Shown: positions 53,804 through 63,206 of the stretch, piece after piece | Position numbering within the stretch: the stretch's first letter is position 1 | How the letters are laid out: each line of letters begins with the position of its first letter | Source of the DNA: Pollutiaquabacter sp046052345 | GTDB lineage: Bacteria > Bacteroidota > Bacteroidia > AKYH767-A > 2013-40CM-41-45 | Assembly (NCBI GenBank): GCA_046052345.1 | Contig: JBJOMN010000007.1 | Location: forward strand, 248,001 to 312,000 | DNA length: 64,000 nucleotides | Direction: 5' to 3' | Notes under the pieces: model-generated | Seen by the model: the letters and a program-made list of their open reading frames with translations, nothing else | Databases searched by the model: none | What the model was told of the DNA's origin: nothing | Made by a program: the position numbers and the translations under genes

Positions 53804-55191
53804 AACGTAGCAGACCAGACTTCGACCGGATACGCGCGGTATATTTCCTGGGCATAGGAGGAATCGGCATGTCCGCCATCGCCAGGTTCTTCAAAGCGCA
53901 GGGAAAGGAAGTTGCCGGATACGACAAGACACGTACTCCGCTTACCATCGAGCTGGAACAGGAAGGCATTTCGGTACATTACCAGGACGACCCTGCTGAG
54001 ATCCGTTCCGGTTTTACGGACGTCCGTGATACATTGGTCGTGCTCACACCTGCCATTCCCCCGGATCATCGTGAATGGGCTTTTTTCAGGGACAAAGGTT
54101 TCGACATCCTAAAGCGCTCGGAAGTGCTTGGAGTGATAGCGGACAGTCATTACACGGTTGCCGTCGCCGGCACCCACGGCAAGACGACCACCTCCACCAT
54201 GATAGCCTTTTTACTGCGGCATGCAGGTGTCCCTTGCTCTGCATTTCTTGGCGGAATCGCCAAGAATTTCAATTCCAACCTCGTCATCGGCCATGAACAG
54301 GACGGTCGTCATATCCTGGTTGTCGAGGCGGATGAATACGACCGTTCTTTCCTGACCTTGCACCCGGATATCGCGGTGATCACCTCCATGGATCCGGACC
54401 ATCTGGACATCTACGGCACTGAAAAGGATATGCAGGATACCTACAGGAAATTCGCAGGACAAGTCAGGCACGACGGATATTTGATCTGCCGAAAGGGACT
54501 GCCTGTAGGCGAAGTTCCCGCAACTACCATCACTTATTCGTTGAACGGGCCTGCTGACCGCCATGCACAGGATGTTACGATCCGGGACCATCAGTATCTG
54601 TTCGACTGGACTGACGGTTCGGTGGTTTTTCATGGCCTGACTACCCGCCTGCCTGGCGAACACAATGTTGAGAATGCGGTAGCGGCAATTTCGGCGGTCC
54701 GACAGATCGGCCTTTCCGAAGTGCAGATCCGAGAAGGTCTGGCAGCCTATACCGGCGTGAAAAGGCGTTTTGATTATCAGGTACGTTCCGAGAAGCATAT
54801 ATATATCGATGACTATGCCCATCATCCCGAAGAGCTGCGTGCCTGCATCCGGTCCGCACGCAACCTTTACCCCGGGCGACATCTGACGGGCATCTTCCAG
54901 CCGCATCTTTATACGAGGACCAGGGATTTCGCGGACGGTTTTGCGGAGAACCTTTCCATGCTCGACCGCCTGCTTCTGCTGGATATCTATCCGGCCCGTG
55001 AGCTTCCGCTACCCGGCGTAACCTCCTCGATGATCCTGGAGAAGGTCACGATCGCGGACAAGCAGCTGGTCCGGAAAGAGGAGGTTGCAAACTTCCTTAA
55101 AGTACATCCCGTCGAGGTGTTGCTGACATTAGGCGCCGGGGATATCGACCAGCTGGTGGATCCGATACGTGAAACACTTTCTCAAAGCTGA
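53800..55191 (+). CDS. murC: UDP-N-acetylmuramate--L-alanine ligase
   Basis: 463 residues. It adds the first amino acid to UDP-MurNAc. YFLGIGGIGMSAIARFF is the nucleotide motif, AGTHGKTTTSTM the ATP loop, VEADEYDRSFL the middle motif, and DDYAHHPEELRA lies in the C-terminal domain. It starts with ATGA in the murG stop and is 6 bp ahead of ftsQ. Confidence 0.96.
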   Translation: MKRSRPDFDRIRAVYFLGIGGIGMSAIARFFKAQGKEVAGYDKTRTPLTIELEQEGISVHYQDDPAEIRSGFTDVRDTLVVLTPAIPPDHREWAFFRDKGFDILKRSEVLGVIADSHYTVAVAGTHGKTTTSTMIAFLLRHAGVPCSAFLGGIAKNFNSNLVIGHEQDGRHILVVEADEYDRSFLTLHPDIAVITSMDPDHLDIYGTEKDMQDTYRKFAGQVRHDGYLICRKGLPVGEVPATTITYSLNGPADRHAQDVTIRDHQYLFDWTDGSVVFHGLTTRLPGEHNVENAVAAISAVRQIGLSEVQIREGLAAYTGVKRRFDYQVRSEKHIYIDDYAHHPEELRACIRSARNLYPGRHLTGIFQPHLYTRTRDFADGFAENLSMLDRLLLLDIYPARELPLPGVTSSMILEKVTIADKQLVRKEEVANFLKVHPVEVLLTLGAGDIDQLVDPIRETLSQS

Positions 55192-55197
55192 AACGCA

Positions 55198-56019
55198 ATG
55201 AAAAAACAGAGAAATCCGATCGATTGGAAGGTCTTTCTCAGGCGCGCAGGCTGGTTGTTCCTGACGGGTGTTTTCATCGTGTCGGTCGGATTCACGGACT
55301 CGCGCATGAAGTCTATGACGTGCACGGGCATCGAGGCATCCGTCATCGATTCCACCGGGCACCGTTTCGTGGATGCTGCCCTTATCGGGCAGCTCATTGC
55401 AGACAAGACCGGGGGTGTAGTAGGGAAGCCGATGGATGCAATTAACATGGCCGTGTTGGAAAATACGATTCTCAGCAACCCTTTCGTGGCGAGCGTCAGG
55501 GTATTTTCAACCATTGATGGAAAGTTGCATGCGGAGGTCCGACAGCGAGATCCGATCCTCCGTGTAGTCAACTTCAGCGGGGAGAATTTTTACATGGACG
55601 TGAACGGTGCCTATATGCCGTTGTCCGACCGGTACACAGCAAGAGTTCCCGTCGCGAACGGGTACATCTATAATAGGGAAGCGGAACGGAATATCCGTAG
55701 TTATTCCAACGAAGAGCTGAGCGACACATCCGTGTCCGTCTCAAGGGCCTATCAGTTGTTTCTGATGGCCGATTACATTCGTAGGAACGACTTCTGGAAT
55801 TCCCAGATCGAACAGATCTACATGAACATGAACTGTGACATGGAGCTGATTCCTCGTGTGGGCGACCACACGGTCGTCTTCGGCGACTGTCGTAACCTGG
55901 AGCCGAAGTTCGACAAGCTGTACCTGTTTTACAGGGAAGGGCTCAGCAAGACGGGTTGGAACAGGTACGGAACAATCAATTTAAAATACCAGGACCAGAT
56001 AGTCTGCACAAAGAAATAG
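55198..56019 (+). CDS. ftsQ: Cell-division protein FtsQ/DivIB
   Basis: 273 residues: a short basic cytoplasmic tail, one helix (AGWLFLTGVFIVSVGFTD), then a periplasmic POTRA-like part with NPFVASVRVFSTIDGKLHAEVRQRDPI and a beta domain ending NLKYQDQIVC. Similarity is low, as usual for FtsQ, but position before ftsA and the VRQRDPI core make the call firm. It recruits later divisome proteins through FtsL and FtsB. Confidence 0.88.
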   Translation: MKKQRNPIDWKVFLRRAGWLFLTGVFIVSVGFTDSRMKSMTCTGIEASVIDSTGHRFVDAALIGQLIADKTGGVVGKPMDAINMAVLENTILSNPFVASVRVFSTIDGKLHAEVRQRDPILRVVNFSGENFYMDVNGAYMPLSDRYTARVPVANGYIYNREAERNIRSYSNEELSDTSVSVSRAYQLFLMADYIRRNDFWNSQIEQIYMNMNCDMELIPRVGDHTVVFGDCRNLEPKFDKLYLFYREGLSKTGWNRYGTINLKYQDQIVCTKK

Positions 56020-56021
56020 TT

Positions 56022-57332
56022 ATGGAGAATTCACCCATCGTAGTAGGATTGGATATCGGCACTACCAAGATCTGTACGATCGTAGGCCGGAAGAACGAGC
56101 ACGGCAAGATCGACATACTCGGCTATGGGAAGGCCGAATCGCTCGGAGTCAGCCGCGGGGTAGTCACCAACATCGGCCTGACCATCGATTCCATCCGCAA
56201 GTCGCTTCAGGAGGCCTCTGCAAAGTCGGGTGTCGATATCGCCCGGGTTTTCGTAGGCATCGCCGGACAGCATATCAAGAGCCTGCAGCATCACGGCATG
56301 GTGACCCGTCGTTCCGGTGACGACGAGATCACCCAGGAGAACATCGATGCGATCGTGACCGACATGTTGAAGCTCGCGATGCCTCCCGGCGAGCAGATCA
56401 TCCATGTCATTCCGCAGGAATATATCGTCGACAGCGAAAGCGGCATCAAGAACCCCATCGGTATGGCCGGCGTGCGCCTGGAGGCCAACTGTCACATCAT
56501 CACCGGGCAGGTGACTGCCGTCAAGAACATCAACCGCTGCGTCCAGCAGTCAGGACTTTCCATAGAAGGACTCTTCCTCGAGCCTCTGGCTTCCGCGGAT
56601 GCCGTCCTCTCCGGGGATGAAAAGGAAGCGGGGGTCTGCCTGGTGGATATCGGCGGGGGAACCACCGACATCGCCATTTTCCAGGACGGTGTGATCCGGC
56701 ATACGGCCGTGATCCCTTTCGGCGGAAATGTGATCACCGAAGACATCAAGGAGGGTTGCTCCATACTTAAGAACCAGGCTGAGAAGCTGAAGATCAAGTT
56801 CGGCTCCGCCCTGTCCTCTCCCGACCAGGACAATGAGATAGTCGCGATTCCCAGTCTGCGTGGACGTCCTCCGCGGGAAATCAGGGTGCGTACGCTTTCT
56901 TCGATCATACAGGCACGTATGGAGGAGATCATCGATTATGTCTTCTATGAGATTGTTCACTCCGGGTATGAGAAGAAGCTCATCGAGGGGATCGTCGTCA
57001 CCGGCGGAGGCGCCCTTCTCAAGCACCTGCCGCAGCTGATAGAATACAGGACGGGCAAGGATACCCGCATCGGTTACCCGAACGAGCATCTGGCCAAGGG
57101 CGCGGACGAGGTGAAGAGCCCGATGTTCGCTACTGCGGTCGGCCTTGTGATAAAAGGCTATCAGGAGCTCGAACGTCAGAAACGTACCGGCCCGGTTGAA
57201 GAGACCCAGCAGAAGCCCAAGGAATCCCGCAAGGACAAGATCGCTCAGCCGAATTCCGATATGGAGGGACGCTGGTTCGACAGCCTGAAGAAATTCTTCA
57301 CTGAAGAAGAGGAAGACACCAAACTCCGATAA
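56022..57332 (+). CDS. ftsA: Cell-division actin homologue FtsA
   Basis: 436 residues from ATG 56022, 2 bp after ftsQ; the open frame extends into ftsQ but the family starts with IVVGLDIGTTKI. The ATP motifs are DIGTTK and LVDIGGGTTDIAIF, with VVTGGGALLKHLP near 330. SHS2 features lie around 85-165. A linker of about 45 charged residues leads to an amphipathic C-terminal helix (MEGRWFDSLKKFF) that ties FtsZ to the membrane. Confidence 0.95.
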   Translation: MENSPIVVGLDIGTTKICTIVGRKNEHGKIDILGYGKAESLGVSRGVVTNIGLTIDSIRKSLQEASAKSGVDIARVFVGIAGQHIKSLQHHGMVTRRSGDDEITQENIDAIVTDMLKLAMPPGEQIIHVIPQEYIVDSESGIKNPIGMAGVRLEANCHIITGQVTAVKNINRCVQQSGLSIEGLFLEPLASADAVLSGDEKEAGVCLVDIGGGTTDIAIFQDGVIRHTAVIPFGGNVITEDIKEGCSILKNQAEKLKIKFGSALSSPDQDNEIVAIPSLRGRPPREIRVRTLSSIIQARMEEIIDYVFYEIVHSGYEKKLIEGIVVTGGGALLKHLPQLIEYRTGKDTRIGYPNEHLAKGADEVKSPMFATAVGLVIKGYQELERQKRTGPVEETQQKPKESRKDKIAQPNSDMEGRWFDSLKKFFTEEEEDTKLR

Positions 57333-57359
57333 TAATTCAACACATAATAACATAAAGCC

Positions 57360-58895
57360 ATGGAATTCGATCTGCAGCGCGAGAAATCATCCATCATCAA
57401 GGTGATTGGAGTAGGAGGCGGAGGCAGCAATGCCGTAAATCACATGTACCGTCAAGGCATCAAGGGTGTCGAGTTCGTCGTTTGCAACACCGACGATCAA
57501 GCACTAAAGGTCTCTCCGGTACCTACCAAGATACAGTTGGGAGAAAGCCTTACCAACGGACGAGGGGCGGGGGCTATTCCCGAAGTTGGCCGTAATGCGG
57601 CCATCGAGACGATCGATGAGCTCAAGAAGATCCTGCTGGAGGACACGCATATGGTGTTCATCACTGCCGGTATGGGCGGAGGCACAGGAACCGGTGCAGC
57701 TCCCGTCATTGCGCAGGCGGCACGCGAACTCGGCATCCTCACCGTCGCCATCGTGACGCTTCCCTTCGATTTCGAAGGCAAGAAGCGCAAACAACAGGCC
57801 GATGAGGGCATAGAGCAGCTGAAGAAATACGTCGATTCCATCCTTGTCATCCGAAACGAAAGGCTCCGTGAGATGTTCGGTAACCTGAAGCTCTCGCAGG
57901 CTTTTGCGCATGCCGATGACGTCCTTACCATCGCTGCCAAAGGAATAGCCGAGATCATCACCGTCACCGGTCACATCAACGTGGATTTCGAGGATGTGAA
58001 GACCGCGGTCAAGGAAAGCGGAGTGGCCATCATGGGTTCCGCAGTGGCGGAAGGAGAAAACCGTTCGATTCGTGCGGTCGAACAGGCATTGGCTTCACCG
58101 CTGCTCAACGACAACAACATCAAAGGCGCCCGTTACATCCTGATGAACATCTCCTCCGGCACCAAAGAAGTGACAATGGACGAGATCGGAGACATTACGG
58201 ATTACATCCAGGAGCAGGCCGGCCTGACGGCCGACATCATCTGGGGCAACTGCTTCGATGAGAACCTGGACGAGAAGCTCAGTGTAACCATCATCGCGAC
58301 AGGCTTCAAAACCCGCGCTGAACAGGGCAATGAGGCGATACAGCGCGAGCGTACCGGCACCAAGGTTTATGTCATGGACGAGGAGCCCTCCGTAAAGAAG
58401 GCCGAACAGCCGGTCGTAAAAAACGAGACTTCTTCCGAAACCGTATCACCGATGGATCCGGTACTCGTGACTCCCGCCGGGAACAACTCCCCCGAGACCG
58501 CGAATTCCGAGCCACAGTTCACCTTCGAGTTCGATATGACCAAGAGTCAGTCCCCTTCGACGGACTCCTTCGAGGAGGAAACCGCTCTGGAGATGGAACT
58601 TAAGAACGCAGTTGCCGCTCCTTCCGAAACAGGTCTCGAAAGCGAGGAGGAGGACGACCAGTTCCGGAAATCACGTGAACGGCTGATGCGCCTCAAATCC
58701 CTTAATTACAGGCTGGGTAGCGGTAATCTTTCCGAACTGGAGCGGGAGCCCGCCTACAAGCGCAAAAACGTCAAGCTGGAGAATGCTCAGCACTCCAGCG
58801 AGTCCAATATCTCGCGCTACACGTTGTCCAACGAGGACGATAAGAAGACGCAGATCCGATCCAACAATTCATTCCTTCACGACAATGTAGATTGA
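57360..58895 (+). CDS. ftsZ: Tubulin-like cell-division GTPase FtsZ
   Basis: 511 residues, longer than the usual 380-400 because of a linker of about 160 residues (roughly 335-495) rich in Glu, Ser and Pro. The GTP signature is GGGTGTGAAP, with NTDDQAL before it and the catalytic NVDFEDV-type T7 region. The last residues (NSFLHDNVD) are the C-terminal peptide typical of Bacteroidota, which binds FtsA. It forms the Z-ring. A terminator lies about 90 bp after the stop. Confidence 0.96.
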   Translation: MEFDLQREKSSIIKVIGVGGGGSNAVNHMYRQGIKGVEFVVCNTDDQALKVSPVPTKIQLGESLTNGRGAGAIPEVGRNAAIETIDELKKILLEDTHMVFITAGMGGGTGTGAAPVIAQAARELGILTVAIVTLPFDFEGKKRKQQADEGIEQLKKYVDSILVIRNERLREMFGNLKLSQAFAHADDVLTIAAKGIAEIITVTGHINVDFEDVKTAVKESGVAIMGSAVAEGENRSIRAVEQALASPLLNDNNIKGARYILMNISSGTKEVTMDEIGDITDYIQEQAGLTADIIWGNCFDENLDEKLSVTIIATGFKTRAEQGNEAIQRERTGTKVYVMDEEPSVKKAEQPVVKNETSSETVSPMDPVLVTPAGNNSPETANSEPQFTFEFDMTKSQSPSTDSFEEETALEMELKNAVAAPSETGLESEEEDDQFRKSRERLMRLKSLNYRLGSGNLSELEREPAYKRKNVKLENAQHSSESNISRYTLSNEDDKKTQIRSNNSFLHDNVD

Positions 58896-58985
58896 TTTTT
58901 TTCGCGGCTTGCGAGCGCCGATCATTCCGCTTCCCCAAGTACTGAACCGGTTCGCACAGACGCAACGTCTCATTTATTGAGCGAT

Positions 58986-59015
58986 GCCCTCCTGTCCCGG
59001 GAGGGCTTTTTCTTT
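58986..59015 (+). terminator. Rho-independent terminator of the dcw cluster
   Basis: GCCCTCC (58986-58992), 7-nt loop, GGAGGGC (59000-59006), then TTTTTCTTT. Confidence 0.85.
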
Positions 59016-59022
59016 AAATACT

Positions 59023-59030
59023 TATTTTTG
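59023..59030 (+). promoter_or_regulatory. -7 box before the yqeY-like gene
   Basis: TATTTTTG, a full match to TAnnTTTG, 20 bp before the ATG at 59051. The upstream element would fall in the terminator arm and is poor. Confidence 0.4.
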
Positions 59031-59050
59031 ACTGCTAATTATATATGGTC

Positions 59051-59497
59051 ATGACCCTGGAAGAACAAATCAATGCCGATCTCAAATCGGCCATGCTGGC
59101 GAAGGACGAGCCCACTGTTCGCGGCCTTCGCGCTATCAAACAATCCATCCTCCTTGCCAAAACGAGCGGAGGCGGGTCGGTGTCCGTAGAGGACGAGGTC
59201 CGTATGTTACAGAAGCTCGTCAAGCAGCGGAAGGAATCCGTGGAGGTTTATCAGCAACAAGGTCGACAGGATCTTGCCGCTCCTGAATTGGAGGAGATTT
59301 CCGTTATCGAAAAGTATCTCCCGAAGATGATGACCGAGGAGGAAATTACCGCCGTAGTCAGGGAGGCCATACGGCAGACCGGTGCCTCCTCTCCGCAGGA
59401 GATGGGTAAGGTGATGGGCGTGGTCACGAAGCAACTGGCCGGAAAGGCGGATAACAAACTCGTGTCGCAGCTGGTCAAAAGCCTTCTTGGATCCTGA
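59051..59497 (+). CDS. GatB/YqeY domain protein
   Basis: 148 residues from ATG 59051 (an ATG at 59045 would add two). It matches the stand-alone YqeY family: TLEEQINADLKSAMLAKD, a helical first half with RKESVEVYQQQGRQDLA, then EISVIEKYLPKMMTEEEI and a final GKVMGVVTKQLAGKADNKLVSQLVKSLL. The second half resembles the tail domain of GatB, which contacts tRNA; the function of the stand-alone protein is not settled. Confidence 0.92.
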   Translation: MTLEEQINADLKSAMLAKDEPTVRGLRAIKQSILLAKTSGGGSVSVEDEVRMLQKLVKQRKESVEVYQQQGRQDLAAPELEEISVIEKYLPKMMTEEEITAVVREAIRQTGASSPQEMGKVMGVVTKQLAGKADNKLVSQLVKSLLGS

Positions 59498-59518
59498 AAA
59501 TGAATTACTTACGAAATA

Positions 59519-59549
59519 TTTGCTTTTTTCCTTCCTAGTCTTACCTTTG
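59519..59549 (+). promoter_or_regulatory. Promoter of the second cold-shock gene
   Basis: TTTG (59519-59522), exactly 19 nt, TACCTTTG (59542-59549): a full match to the Bacteroidota consensus. Predicted leader of about 75 nt. Confidence 0.65.
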
Positions 59550-59580
59550 GAGAGTCGCCCCTTAAAGATCGTATTAACTG

Positions 59581-59609
59581 CGGAGCACATTTGGGTGACA
59601 GGTGCTCCG
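59581..59609 (+). promoter_or_regulatory. Hairpin in the leader of the second cold-shock gene
   Basis: CGGAGCAC (59581-59588) pairs with GTGCTCCG (59602-59609) over a 13-nt loop. No T run follows, so it is not a terminator. It lies 20 bp before the start codon and may act on translation, stability or temperature response. Confidence 0.5.
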
Positions 59610-59629
59610 AAAAACAAATTCAATACCAC

Positions 59630-59824
59630 ATGAAAACCGGAACTGTTAAGTTCTTCAATGAATCCAAGGGCTTTGGCTTCATTGTATGCGACGATTCCAA
59701 GAAGGATGTCTTCGTTCACCACAGCGGGCTCCTCGAGAAGGTTCGTGAAAACGATCGCGTCGAATTCGAAGAGATGGAAGGCCGTAAAGGCATCAATGCG
59801 GTGAACGTCAAGCGCGTTCAGTAA
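59630..59824 (+). CDS. Cold-shock domain protein, second copy
   Basis: 64 residues from ATG 59630; an earlier ATG at 59591 would place the hairpin in coding sequence and lacks family match. RNP1 is KGFGFI and RNP2 VFVHHS. Compared with the copy at 2688 it has more charged residues in the second half (EKVRENDRVEFEEMEGRKG). It has its own promoter, structured leader and terminator. Expected to bind single-stranded nucleic acid. Confidence 0.95.
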   Translation: MKTGTVKFFNESKGFGFIVCDDSKKDVFVHHSGLLEKVRENDRVEFEEMEGRKGINAVNVKRVQ

Positions 59825-59848
59825 TCCGTCCACTTCCGGAGAAGAATC

Positions 59849-59876
59849 AGGGAACCTTCACAGGTTCCCTTTTTTT
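59849..59876 (+). terminator. Rho-independent terminator of the second cold-shock gene
   Basis: AGGGAACC (59849-59856), 6-nt loop, GGTTCCCT (59863-59870), then seven T. Confidence 0.88.
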
Positions 59877-59938
59877 GTCGGCTTTCCGTCCTGCACACCC
59901 CTTTTTTTATGTATTTTGACGACTTCCCAAAGTCGCAT

Positions 59939-60892
59939 ATGTCATCCATTCCTGCAGTAGCGGCAGTCGATATAGGTGGTACCAATACCGTTTTTGCATT
60001 GGTCGGTAGGGATGGAAGCATCTTGCGGAAATCATCAGTCCCTACCCGCTCGGCAGCGACGCCTGAGGAATATGTGGGATTGATCGCCGGAGAGCTACAG
60101 AAGTTGTCGGACGGCAACCGTATTTCCGGTGTCGGAGTGGGTGCTCCCAACGGAAATTATTTCAACGGAACAATCGAGTTCGCTCCGAATCTTCCCTGGC
60201 GAGGCGTCATCCGTCTGGCCGAACTTTTCACGGAACGGTTGTCTGCTCCTGCTTTCGTCACCAACGATGCCAATGCGGCCGCTTTGGGCGAGATGTACTT
60301 CGGATCAGCGCGCAACATCCGTGATTTCATCTTCGTGACACTGGGAACCGGACTAGGAAGCGGTATCGTGGTCAACGGTGATCTTGTGTACGGACATGAC
60401 GGTTTCGCCGGAGAGCTGGGTCATACCATACTCCTGCAGCACGGTCGGCCATGCGGTTGCGGCAGACGCGGCTGTCTCGAGCAGTACTGCAGTGCAACCG
60501 GCCTGGTGAAGACTTACCGGGAAATTCTGCGTAGCGGTGACTTGGAACTGCCGGAAGGCTTGGACTATGAAACCATCACTTCCCGTTTCGTCTTCGAGCG
60601 TGCATTGGCCGGCGATGAAACGGCTTTTTCCGCCTTCAACTACACGGGCGAACTGCTGGGGCTGGCTCTGGCAAACAGTGTCGCATACACGAGTCCGGAG
60701 GCGATATTCCTTTTCGGTGGACTGGCCAATGCCGGTGAATTGCTGTTCACACCCACTCAGCTCAGTTTCGAAAAAAACCTGTTATCCATCTATAAAGGTA
60801 AAGTGAGGATAATGCCCTCCGGTCTGCCGGAGAATGACGCACCGCTTCTGGGGGCCGCCTCACTCGCCTGGAATGAACTTGAGAAGAAATGA
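59939..60892 (+). CDS. ROK-family sugar kinase (glucokinase or N-acetylglucosamine kinase type)
   Basis: 317 residues from ATG 59939; an earlier ATG at 59909 adds ten residues unlike the family. AAVDIGGTNTVFALV is the phosphate loop, FVTNDANAAALGE the substrate loop with catalytic Asp, TLGTGLGSGIVVNG the second ATP part, and the ROK zinc motif is GHTILLQHGRPCGCGRRGCLEQYCS in outline (three Cys and one His). It phosphorylates a hexose. The gene overlaps the hexosaminidase by four bases, which favours GlcNAc or glucose released by that pathway, but specificity is open. Confidence 0.87.
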   Translation: MSSIPAVAAVDIGGTNTVFALVGRDGSILRKSSVPTRSAATPEEYVGLIAGELQKLSDGNRISGVGVGAPNGNYFNGTIEFAPNLPWRGVIRLAELFTERLSAPAFVTNDANAAALGEMYFGSARNIRDFIFVTLGTGLGSGIVVNGDLVYGHDGFAGELGHTILLQHGRPCGCGRRGCLEQYCSATGLVKTYREILRSGDLELPEGLDYETITSRFVFERALAGDETAFSAFNYTGELLGLALANSVAYTSPEAIFLFGGLANAGELLFTPTQLSFEKNLLSIYKGKVRIMPSGLPENDAPLLGAASLAWNELEKK

Positions 60893-63189
60893 AAGACCTT
60901 ACAAAGAGGATTGTCCTTGTTTTCACTCTTGCCGCCGTCCCTTTTCTTGCCGCCGGCTCAGACCTTCCTGCTAAATATCCTTTGATTCCCTGGCCGGATT
61001 CCGTCAGCGAGGCGGAGGGATATTTTTCGATCACATCCTCTACCAAGCTGCTCATTGCCCAGGATAGTCTTCGCGGAGAAGCGGAATTTTTCAATGAGTT
61101 CCTTGAAGCGATGTACGGAACCGGACTCGAAATCAGGAATGCCAAAAGGGCTTCGAAAGGCTCCGTTCATATCAGCGTGGATCCATCGGTTCAAAAGGTT
61201 CCCGGCGGATACTCCTTGTCCGTTTCCCGGGATATGCTGAGTATCACTTCCGCCGATCTTTCCGGAGCGTTCTATGCACTGCAGACCGTTTGTCAGCTTC
61301 TGCCTGCCGGCAAGACCGATCACCTGGATATTCCCTGTGTCCTGATTCAAGACCATCCCAGATTTGCGTGGCGCGGAATGCATCTCGACGTCAGCCGCCA
61401 CTTCTTCCCGGTCTCCTTCATCGAAAGATATATCGACCATATCGCACGGTACAAGATGAATGTCTTTCACTGGCACCTGACGGACGATCAGGGTTGGCGG
61501 ATAGAGATCAAACGTTATCCGGAGCTGCAGCAGACCAGCGCATTCCGGAACGGCACGCGTATCGGACATTATTCTTCGGTACCGGAAGCCTATGACACGA
61601 TACGCTACGGAGGATTCTATACTCAGGAAGAGGTCCGTGCCGTCGTCGCCTATGCCGCACGCCGTCATATCACCGTGCTGCCTGAAATCGAAATGCCCGG
61701 ACATGCGCTGGCGGCGTTAGCTGCTTTTCCTCAGCTTTCCTGCACGGGCGGACCTTTCCAGACAGGCCGTACATGGGGAGTATTCCAGGATGTATACTGT
61801 CCGAAGGAGGCCACCTTTGAATTCCTGGAAAACGTCCTTTCCGAAGTTTGTGAGCTCTTCCCCGGCACCTATGTCCATATCGGCGGTGACGAATGTCCCA
61901 AAGACCGGTGGAAGTCCTGCTCGCATTGCCAGGCGCTCATCAAGGAACTCAAGTTGAAGGACGAACACGAATTGCAGAGCTGGTTCGTGCAGCGAATTGA
62001 AAAATTCCTTCACTCCAAAGGAAAGCGGATGATCGGTTGGGATGAAATACTTGAAGGAGGACTCGCACCGGATGCCACAGTGATGTCATGGCGCGGTTAT
62101 CTGGGAGGCATCGAAGCCGCCCGTCAGGGTCATGATGTGGTGATGACACCGACGTCCTATTGTTATTTCGATTATTATCAGTCCAGGAATCCGGGCGAAC
62201 CGCTGGCCATCGGCGGATTTCTTCCGCTGGACAAAGTCTATCGTTTCGAACCCATTCCCGATGTGCTGACTCCTGAAGAAGGGAAACATATCCTTGGTCT
62301 GCAGGCGAACCTTTGGACGGAATACATTCCGGATGAATCGAAAGTGGAATACATGCTTTTACCGCGCATGTGCGCCTTGTCGGAAGTGGCCTGGTCGGAG
62401 AAGACGGACCGGGATTACGATGGATTCGTGACACGGCTCGTTTCGCACTTCAAGTTGCTGGATTTTCTTGGCGCCAACTACTCCAAGGCCGTCTTCGATG
62501 TTGAAAGCGTAGTCATGCCTAATCAGGGCAAGGGGATTTCAGTGACATTATCCTCTCCGTACAGGAACGGAAGCATACGTTATACCACCAACGGAAAGTC
62601 ACCGGACGGCAGTTCCAGATTGTACGAGCAGCCTTTCAGGATGGACCAGTCCATGTACATACAGTCGGCCGTGTATGATGGTCCTCAAAGGATCGGAAAT
62701 GTGCTGCAGCAGGTTTATAAGGTGAACCTTGCCACAGGCAAGGACATCCTCCTGAAAAACAAGCCGGATGAGGAGTATTGCCGGGGAGGCGGATTCACAC
62801 TGGTGAACGGGATCACCGGCGCTTTGCCTTGGAACGGCTCAGACTGGCTCGGTTTCCGCGGCGAATCGCTGGATGCCACCGTGGATCTCGGTCAGACCTA
62901 CAGCATCTTCCGCGTCGGTCTTGACCTGCTCTCCGACGAAGGCAGCTGGATTTATTATCCGAAAAGCGTCCGTATATTCCTTAGCGAGGACGGCAAGGAA
63001 TTCGTTCCTTTCGGAAGCCTCGAAGGGGATAAGCTGGATCCGACACAGCGTTTCGCCATGATCCGCACCGACCGTGTGAATGCGCGGTACGTACGCGTGG
63101 TTGCCGAAAATGCAGGTATCATTCCCGACGGTAAGCCGGGAGCCGGAAATCCGGCCTGGCTTTTCGCGGACGAAATTGTCATCGAATAA
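60889..63189 (+). CDS. Secreted beta-N-acetylhexosaminidase (GH20)
   Basis: 766 residues. Signal peptide up to about residue 23. The N-terminal GH20b domain (about 25-145) is followed by the GH20 barrel (about 150-490): FAWRGMHLDVSRHF, FHWHLTDDQGWRIEIK, LPEIEMPGHALAAL, and the catalytic pair D334-E335 in HIGGDECPKDRW. Then a chitobiase-type domain (YTTNGKSPDGSS) and a discoidin-like carbohydrate-binding region at the end (about 625-766). It removes terminal GlcNAc or GalNAc from glycans in the periplasm or outside. It begins four bases inside the ROK kinase gene. Confidence 0.94.
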   Translation: MKDLTKRIVLVFTLAAVPFLAAGSDLPAKYPLIPWPDSVSEAEGYFSITSSTKLLIAQDSLRGEAEFFNEFLEAMYGTGLEIRNAKRASKGSVHISVDPSVQKVPGGYSLSVSRDMLSITSADLSGAFYALQTVCQLLPAGKTDHLDIPCVLIQDHPRFAWRGMHLDVSRHFFPVSFIERYIDHIARYKMNVFHWHLTDDQGWRIEIKRYPELQQTSAFRNGTRIGHYSSVPEAYDTIRYGGFYTQEEVRAVVAYAARRHITVLPEIEMPGHALAALAAFPQLSCTGGPFQTGRTWGVFQDVYCPKEATFEFLENVLSEVCELFPGTYVHIGGDECPKDRWKSCSHCQALIKELKLKDEHELQSWFVQRIEKFLHSKGKRMIGWDEILEGGLAPDATVMSWRGYLGGIEAARQGHDVVMTPTSYCYFDYYQSRNPGEPLAIGGFLPLDKVYRFEPIPDVLTPEEGKHILGLQANLWTEYIPDESKVEYMLLPRMCALSEVAWSEKTDRDYDGFVTRLVSHFKLLDFLGANYSKAVFDVESVVMPNQGKGISVTLSSPYRNGSIRYTTNGKSPDGSSRLYEQPFRMDQSMYIQSAVYDGPQRIGNVLQQVYKVNLATGKDILLKNKPDEEYCRGGGFTLVNGITGALPWNGSDWLGFRGESLDATVDLGQTYSIFRVGLDLLSDEGSWIYYPKSVRIFLSEDGKEFVPFGSLEGDKLDPTQRFAMIRTDRVNARYVRVVAENAGIIPDGKPGAGNPAWLFADEIVIE

Positions 63190-63206
63190 TTAAAACTACC
63201 ACAACC

